A stretch of DNA of 64,000 nucleotides from Tillus elongatus (Eukaryota > Arthropoda > Insecta > Coleoptera > Cleridae), in assembly GCA_964006375.1 (NCBI GenBank), contig OZ023270.1, forward strand, positions 72,010,082 to 72,074,081. Reading direction: 5' to 3'. The notes beneath the pieces were generated by a model that saw only the letters and a program-made list of their open reading frames with translations, searched no databases and was not told the DNA's origin. Position numbers and translations under genes: made by a program. Positions 59,533 through 64,000 of the stretch are shown here, in pieces. The number at the start of each line of letters is the position of its first letter. The stretch's first letter is position 1.

Positions 59533-61303
59533 TTATTGATGATAAGTCAGAAAACAGTTTCTTTCTGCCAGTAAGCACAACCCGAATTTACACTGTATGC
59601 AGCTCCATCTGGTTCGATGAGGTTTTTCGGCCGTACTACACTGAGCACAGCGTCTTGATGTTCCGTGCACAGGTAGATATTTTGCTTGATCACACCCTTG
59701 ATCTATTGGTACATAAGGCTTGAATCTGGATACAACTTTTTTAGTAGAAGATGGCCTTCCACAAGAGCGTCTTGAAACGGAAGCCCCAATCAAACTCACT
59801 ATTACTTCACATCGAAAAATTTTGAGGCTCATAGCACTTTTGGTCCTCCGTTTGAATATTATATATGAGTTGACTACTGATGTATCGAGAAAATGCCAAA
59901 ATAGACGGTGGTACCATTTTCGGGATTTCCGATCGATGGCGTAGTAAGATTTCATCATATCAGCTTTGTCAACTCCACCCATATACCTTCGGTAGTCTAC
60001 AACTGCTTTAGGGCAATTGACTTCAGTCATACTTCCATCTTTCTCCCTTTTATTCACTTTAGTTTGATCAGTAGGAGAATGTATAGTAGAGAGCATCTGA
60101 ATAGTTCTTTTGTCCTTCCACTTAATACAAGATACCTTGTCTCTATAAACTGCCCAATCAAAATCACCTCGATTCATTTCCTTATCGCCTTTCAATCAAG
60201 TGGGAAGATTTTTTCTGTTTGCGCGTACAGTTCCACACGCGTAGATTTTATTTTCTTATAAAGAAAGTAAAAGGTCAGTTGTTGTGAAATAGTTATCAAA
60301 GTAAGCGTGGTGTCCTTTTCCTTCGAGACCCTTAGTCATGTCAAGCACTACCCGTTCACCTAAACCTTTCTCAGATTTATCTTGTTGCTTTCCTGTATAT
60401 AATACAAAATTACTTAGATAACCTTCTTTATCGGCGCATGCCCTGATTTTAAACCCCCTTTTTACAGGTTTCATTGGCATATATTGCTTGAAAGCTATTC
60501 GGCCTTTGAACTTCACCATGCTTTCATCAACTGACACTTCTTTTGATGGGCAATAATATTTCTGGAAGTTTTTCTTTAGGAGTTCAATGTATGGTCTGAT
60601 TTTAAACAATTGATCAAAACCGGGCTCTCTTTTTTTTTGACATTGTGGCATTGTCATTGCAATGGAGGCTAGTTAGCAGGGAGCCAAAACGGTTTACGCT
60701 ATTTTTGATCCTATGAAATCATCACGTAGTTCTGGACGCGAAGACCAATAATCTCGAGAAGAGGGAGACTTTTTTATACCCATGAGCAAATTTATCGCTA
60801 TAAAAATTTTCATTTCCTCCTCAGTTGTCGGAATAAAGTTTTTTTTCCTGGGTGGCATACAAGTTTTTTTGTTCTGTAACTAGACGAATATCATCGCCAA
60901 AAATAAGCAAGAAGAAATCTATAGGTTTTGTGACATCATAGCTGGGACCAGTTAGTTGCTGAAAATGATTTAGATTCGGAGCAATTTCTTGTTTTCTCCA
61001 GTTCCAGTTCATAAAGTGGATAAGTGGTATATCATCTTCTAAATCGCCTGGGTCGTCATCTATGTCGCTCCCAATTGCCAAATCGTCGTCACACAAAATA
61101 GTGTCCTGAGCAATCGCTTCGGTAGTTTCATTATTTTCAATGATGTCTTCAATCATTTCTTCCTCTTCTTCCTCATATTCGCTTATTACTGACTCTCCAT
61201 CAGAAGAAATTTCATCAAGCAGAGCGTAAGCTTCATCCGAGGTTAGTTTTGACAATTCGATTTGTTTTTTCATCACTTGCGACAAATCAATTTGATTTTC
61301 CAT
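59533..61303 (-). pseudogene. piggyBac transposase, broken in few places
   Basis: ATG at 61303. The N-terminus is acidic (EYEEEEEEMIEDIIEN), as usual in this family. Then HFMNWNWRKQEIAPNLNHF and GPSYDVTKPIDFFLLIFGDD follow; a frameshift after KLYSD (60825) leads to EMKIFIAINLLMGIKKSPS and the MTMPQCQKKREPGFDQLFKI frame (60657). Catalytic Asp 1 lies in VSVDESMVKFKGR (60530), Asp 2 in YFDNYFTTTDLL (60280). A shift at 60256 and a TGA near 60199 interrupt NRKNLPT/LKGDKEMNRG. Asp 3 lies in RYMGGVDKADMM (59970). The C-terminal Cys-rich RRCAQCSTAEKPHRTRWSCI / QCKFGLC block (59640-59560) is the zinc-binding end. All three acidic residues survive; two shifts and one stop are the visible lesions. Confidence 0.9.
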
Positions 61304-61312
61304 CCTAACCTA

Positions 61313-61440
61313 AACAAATTTACTTTAGTGCATTGTACTCACACTGGTGTCGCCGCGACACCATATCCGGTCAACAAAAACAAATTTACTTTACTGGAAG
61401 TACACTGGTTTCGCCGCAACACCATATCCGATTGACAAAG
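61313..61440. repeat. two ~65-bp direct repeats beside the piggyBac transposase
   Basis: CAAATTTACTTTA, ACACTGGT(G/T)TCGCCGC and ACACCATATCCG occur in order twice, starting at 61313 and 61380. Each contains a small GTCGC/GCGAC palindrome. They lie in the 5' untranslated part of the element. Confidence 0.85.
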
Positions 61441-61838
61441 TAAAAACAATAAACTATGTAAAACAAGTATTATTACCTTTCTATTAGTGCCTCAGTCAAA
61501 AAAAAAACGGAGTAGTTATAACACTTTTTACGAAAATGTAGATAAAAAACGAAATCATTCATAAAACGTAGTTGCTTTGACAAATTCTAACGAATACTAG
61601 CAATACAGTGTTCGCCAATTGCAAACTTGCGATGGAGATCAATATATGGCGCACTAATACCCAAGTAGGAAGTGTGGTTTCACTGTAAAACCAGTCTACA
61701 TATAGAAAAAAAAACATTCGGTAAGTGGTTTCTGTGTGAAACCACTTTGCTTCAAAAGGTTAATTGCCAGCTCCAAATCATTTATGCTCATTTCTCCCTG
61801 TTTTCATGTGTACTTATATCAATAGACGATATGAAAAG

Positions 61839-61875
61839 AATAATAATAATATTTATTATTATTATTATTATTAAA
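61839..61875. repeat. (ATT/AAT)n microsatellite
   Basis: About 35 bp with AAT units switching to ATT units. Confidence 0.85.
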
Positions 61876-61889
61876 TATTTACCACTGGT

Positions 61890-62170
61890 TGGCGAGTTAA
61901 AGGACATGTGGCGACAGAGGCAAGTTACAGTGATACCAATAGTTGTTGGCGCCACAGGAGTGATACCAGTCACACTCAAGATGGCTCTTCTCGCTTTAGA
62001 TATAAAAGAGAACGCCTACATCACTATGCAAAAGGCAGTTTGGTTGATACATGCGGCCTAACCGGTAATTTTCTGAATCAAAAGCAATAGACAGGATCAA
62101 AATCAATAGACAGGAATTCCAGTTGACCTGAATATGGCACTTGGGTTCTATATTTTGAGCCTTCAAATAA
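61890..62170 (+). pseudogene. LINE C-terminal tail
   Basis: The frame LKDMWRQRQVTVIPIVVGAT then GVIPVTLKMALLALDIKENA, YITMQKAVWLIHAA ends at a stop at 62061; the next frame continues VRKF-like text. A basic W-x-x-x-x-VxPVVVGALGxVxxxLxxxLxxL segment followed by MQKTALLGTARILRxVL closes many LINE-type reverse transcriptases in animals. Only this tail is present, followed by an AAT-rich 3' end (62168-62200). Confidence 0.5.
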
Positions 62171-62336
62171 TAATAAAAAATAATTATAATAATAACACTA
62201 CAGTAGACAAACTCCACCCAGAAGACTTAGACTGGTCCAGGGAGAGCTTACACACCACACACACATATAGACAAAGAACACAACCCAAAACTCATCAGAA
62301 GCTGGTCTTTCTACTTTCGAGGGGAAAAAACGACTT
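62171..62336. other. short spacer
   Basis: Nothing recognised. Confidence 0.3.
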
Positions 62337-64000
62337 TTTTTTAATTTCAACAACACACCACGAGGGTTTACAGCCTAAATACTACTACTACTGTTGACAA
62401 GGAGAAAAGAGGCAATTTGTTAATTCTGAACTTGAAGGTTTGGAGGTTCGGGGGAGAAGGAAAAACATGTGCCGGCAAGGAATTCCACAACTTGAAAGTC
62501 CTCGGTACAAAAGAGCGGGCATAACAAGATGTTCTATGTCTGGTGATCTGGACAGCAAAAGAGTGCATTCACTCTGTCTGTTCCCTGGTAGATCTGTGGG
62601 GGCAGCTGGTGGAACTATGGAAGAAAGCTCCTCTGAGCAGTGCACGTGTAAATATCTATAAAAGAGAGAGAGGTCACCAACGGCACCTCGGTGGGCAAGG
62701 GATGGCAGCTTTTGTGTGAGGGTACGGTCACCGATGAGACGTATAGCTCTCTTCTGAATGGAGTTCAGGATAGTGAGTGTAGAAGCGGAAGCAGCATCCC
62801 ATATGTGGGAGCAGTATTCGAGGTTTAGTCTTATTTGTGAAGTATATAAAGTATAGAGATTAGCTGGTGAAAAGTATTTGCGAGCCTGGAAGAGGAAACC
62901 TAATTTCTCAGCGGCCGCTTCTGCAATTGATGTGACATGTTGGTGCCAATTGAGATTTCGATCCACAGAAATGCCAACAAGAGAAAATGACTTTGTACTT
63001 TGAATAACTTGGTTGTTAACTGTGATGGGTCTAGGGCTGGTGTATCTTTTATGAGAAAGAAAGCAAGACTGTGATTTGGTGGGGTTGAATTGTACAAGAT
63101 TTCTATTTCCCCAGTCTAATATTTTTTGGAGATCCACGGAGACAGATCGCTCTATGAGTCTGCGATCCTCATATAATTGGGTTAAAGAGACAGGCTTAGA
63201 ATATTGTATATTTAAGTGGAGGGTGCTGTCGTCCGCGTAACTGTGAACTGGGTTGGATGTGCTAGAGAGGAGATCATTGATGTGAAGAAGAAACAAAGTA
63301 GGGGTTTAGATGAATTGCCATCCACGACAACAGAAGTGATTCGGTTGGAGAGAAAATTTGCTGTCCAGGTACAGAGTTTTGGTGGTAGGCCATAGGCCGG
63401 AAGTTTATTAAGCAGTGCTGCTTGCCAGACCTGGTCGAATGCTTTCGATATGTCTAGAGCGACAATCTGGGATTCACCGTGTAGTTCCATAGACTTGTTC
63501 CAAGAATGGGTGACAAAGGAAAGGAGGTCGGCAGTTGATCTGCGCTGACGAAATCCATACTGCCTGTCGTGGATTAGACTGTGTTTTTCAAGAAATTTTA
63601 GTAATTCGGTGTTTATATACTTTTCCATCACTTTAGAGACGACTGAAAGGAGAGAAATAGGCCTGTAGTTGCTAGGAAGCGCTTTGGATCCTTTCTTGGG
63701 GACGGGTTGTACTCGAACAGTTTTCCAGTTACTAGGGAATATGCCTCTATTGTAAGATGTCTGAAACAGACGAGTCAGGACAGGAGCAAATTCTGGTGCG
63801 CATTTTTTGAGAACAATTGCTGGGATCTCGTCAAGGCTAGAGGCTTTCCTGGTATTAAGAGAAGAGAGCATCTTTCGTACCTTTTTAGTTTTGAAAACGA
63901 TGTCCGTCATTTTATGCGTGACATTGGGGACTGTTGGTGGTTGAACATTTGATGGTGGGTTGAGAGTAGAATTGCTGGCAAACAACGAAGCAAAAAGTTC
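62337..64000 (-). pseudogene. jockey/CR1-type LINE 3, third copy, continues past the window edge
   Basis: Reading down from 63985: NSTLNPPSNVQPPTVPNVTH, KMTDIVFKTKKVRKMLSSLN, EIPAIVLKKCAPEFAPVLTR, NYRPISLLSVVSKVMEKYIN, YGFRQRRSTADLLSFVTHSW and VALDISKAFDQVWQAALLNK (A motif). A deletion near 63305 removes the GVPQGS B motif. Then FLLHINDLLSSTSNPVHSYA and DDSTLHL (YADD reads SYADD, 63230), NLVQFNPTKSQSCFLSHK, LEYCSHIWDAASAS, and the C-terminus to about 62388. The A/T-rich 3' tail is at 62337. The same family is at 27105-28612 and 53760-57040; here the RT is open over long stretches. Confidence 0.85.

Larger units (their letters stand above)
59334..61759 (-). mobile_element. piggyBac-like transposon, complete ends
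   Basis: TTAA at 59330-59333 and at 61760-61763 flank the element; TTAA is the exact target of the piggyBac family. The left end is CCCTTTGAAGCA and the right end, read inward, CCTTTTGAAGCA, a ~12-bp terminal inverted repeat. The element is 2426 bp with one broken transposase on the minus strand (59533-61303). A pair of ~65-bp direct repeats lies between the transposase start and the right end (61313-61440). Confidence 0.9.

Noticed and set aside
61788..61979. Open frames on both strands near 61.9 kb as host gene exons
   Set aside because: The plus-strand frame matches a LINE C-terminal tail. No splice signals with further exons could be linked to it.

Overview
This window looks like a transposon-dense, gene-poor stretch of a eukaryotic genome, most probably an insect. 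The reasons are the mix of element types (mariner/Tc1, piggyBac, Helitron, Penelope-like, several non-LTR retrotransposons, a tRNA-derived SINE), the very AT-rich background, and many long (TA)n arrays. I cannot name the species; a beetle or another insect with an expanded genome is only a guess. I found no convincing host gene, rRNA, genuine tRNA or CRISPR array. Nearly every recognisable coding stretch is a decayed transposase or reverse transcriptase.

Layout. 1-12.9 kb: a mariner-like element with ~450-bp inverted repeats (1310-3500), a Helitron-like 3' end (3759), a TA-flanked MITE (3981-4705), a mariner transposase remnant (5597-6160), several copies of a composite repeat with a (TA)n core, called family A here, and a SINE (10907-11240). 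14.1-17.8 kb: a readable nested stack, with a SINE split by a LINE, the LINE split by a family A copy, and that copy carrying a (TA)n array and a small inverted-repeat unit. 19-21.1 kb: LINE RNase H/C-terminal fragments, a mariner tail and a possible Penelope fragment. 22-25.5 kb: a LINE remnant carrying a 1183-bp near-identical tandem duplication, joined to a Penelope-like GIY-YIG fragment. 27-28.6 kb: a jockey/CR1-type LINE that has lost its catalytic core. 30.1-31.4 kb: a Helitron helicase remnant and a Helitron-like 3' terminus. 31.9-33.4 kb: another family A copy with a LINE tail inside it. 34.4-37.6 kb: a mariner-like element with ~595-bp inverted repeats sitting inside a (TA)n array. 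37.6-39.5 kb: a LINE with a readable RT domain. 39.6-41.3 kb: a family A copy split by a 1.15-kb inverted-repeat element. 41.8 kb: a SINE with a duplicated head. 44.1-44.8 kb: an RNase H LINE fragment. 46-49.5 kb: mariner and Tc1 remnants around a long family A copy. 50.1-51.5 kb: a second copy of the 14-17 kb LINE. 52.2-57 kb: family A, a transposase N-terminus split by a SINE, and the longest jockey/CR1-type LINE. 58.2-59.2 kb: Tc1 and LINE fragments. 59.3-61.8 kb: a complete-ended piggyBac element with a broken transposase. 61.9-64 kb: a LINE tail and a further jockey/CR1-type LINE that runs off the right edge.

The parts do not work together as a pathway; the relationships are of insertion history. 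The most distinctive feature is family A, with about 16 full or partial copies. Its order is: a left hairpin module, a (TA)n core, a module beginning GATAACTCAAAAAATAAT, a module with CAAAACGTCAAA motifs, and an end reading GCACTTGCTGCGTCC. That end also bounds separate ~300-bp inverted-repeat units, so the composite may be a small-TIR element that has gained internal modules. All family names (A, B, C, D) are provisional labels for this window only.
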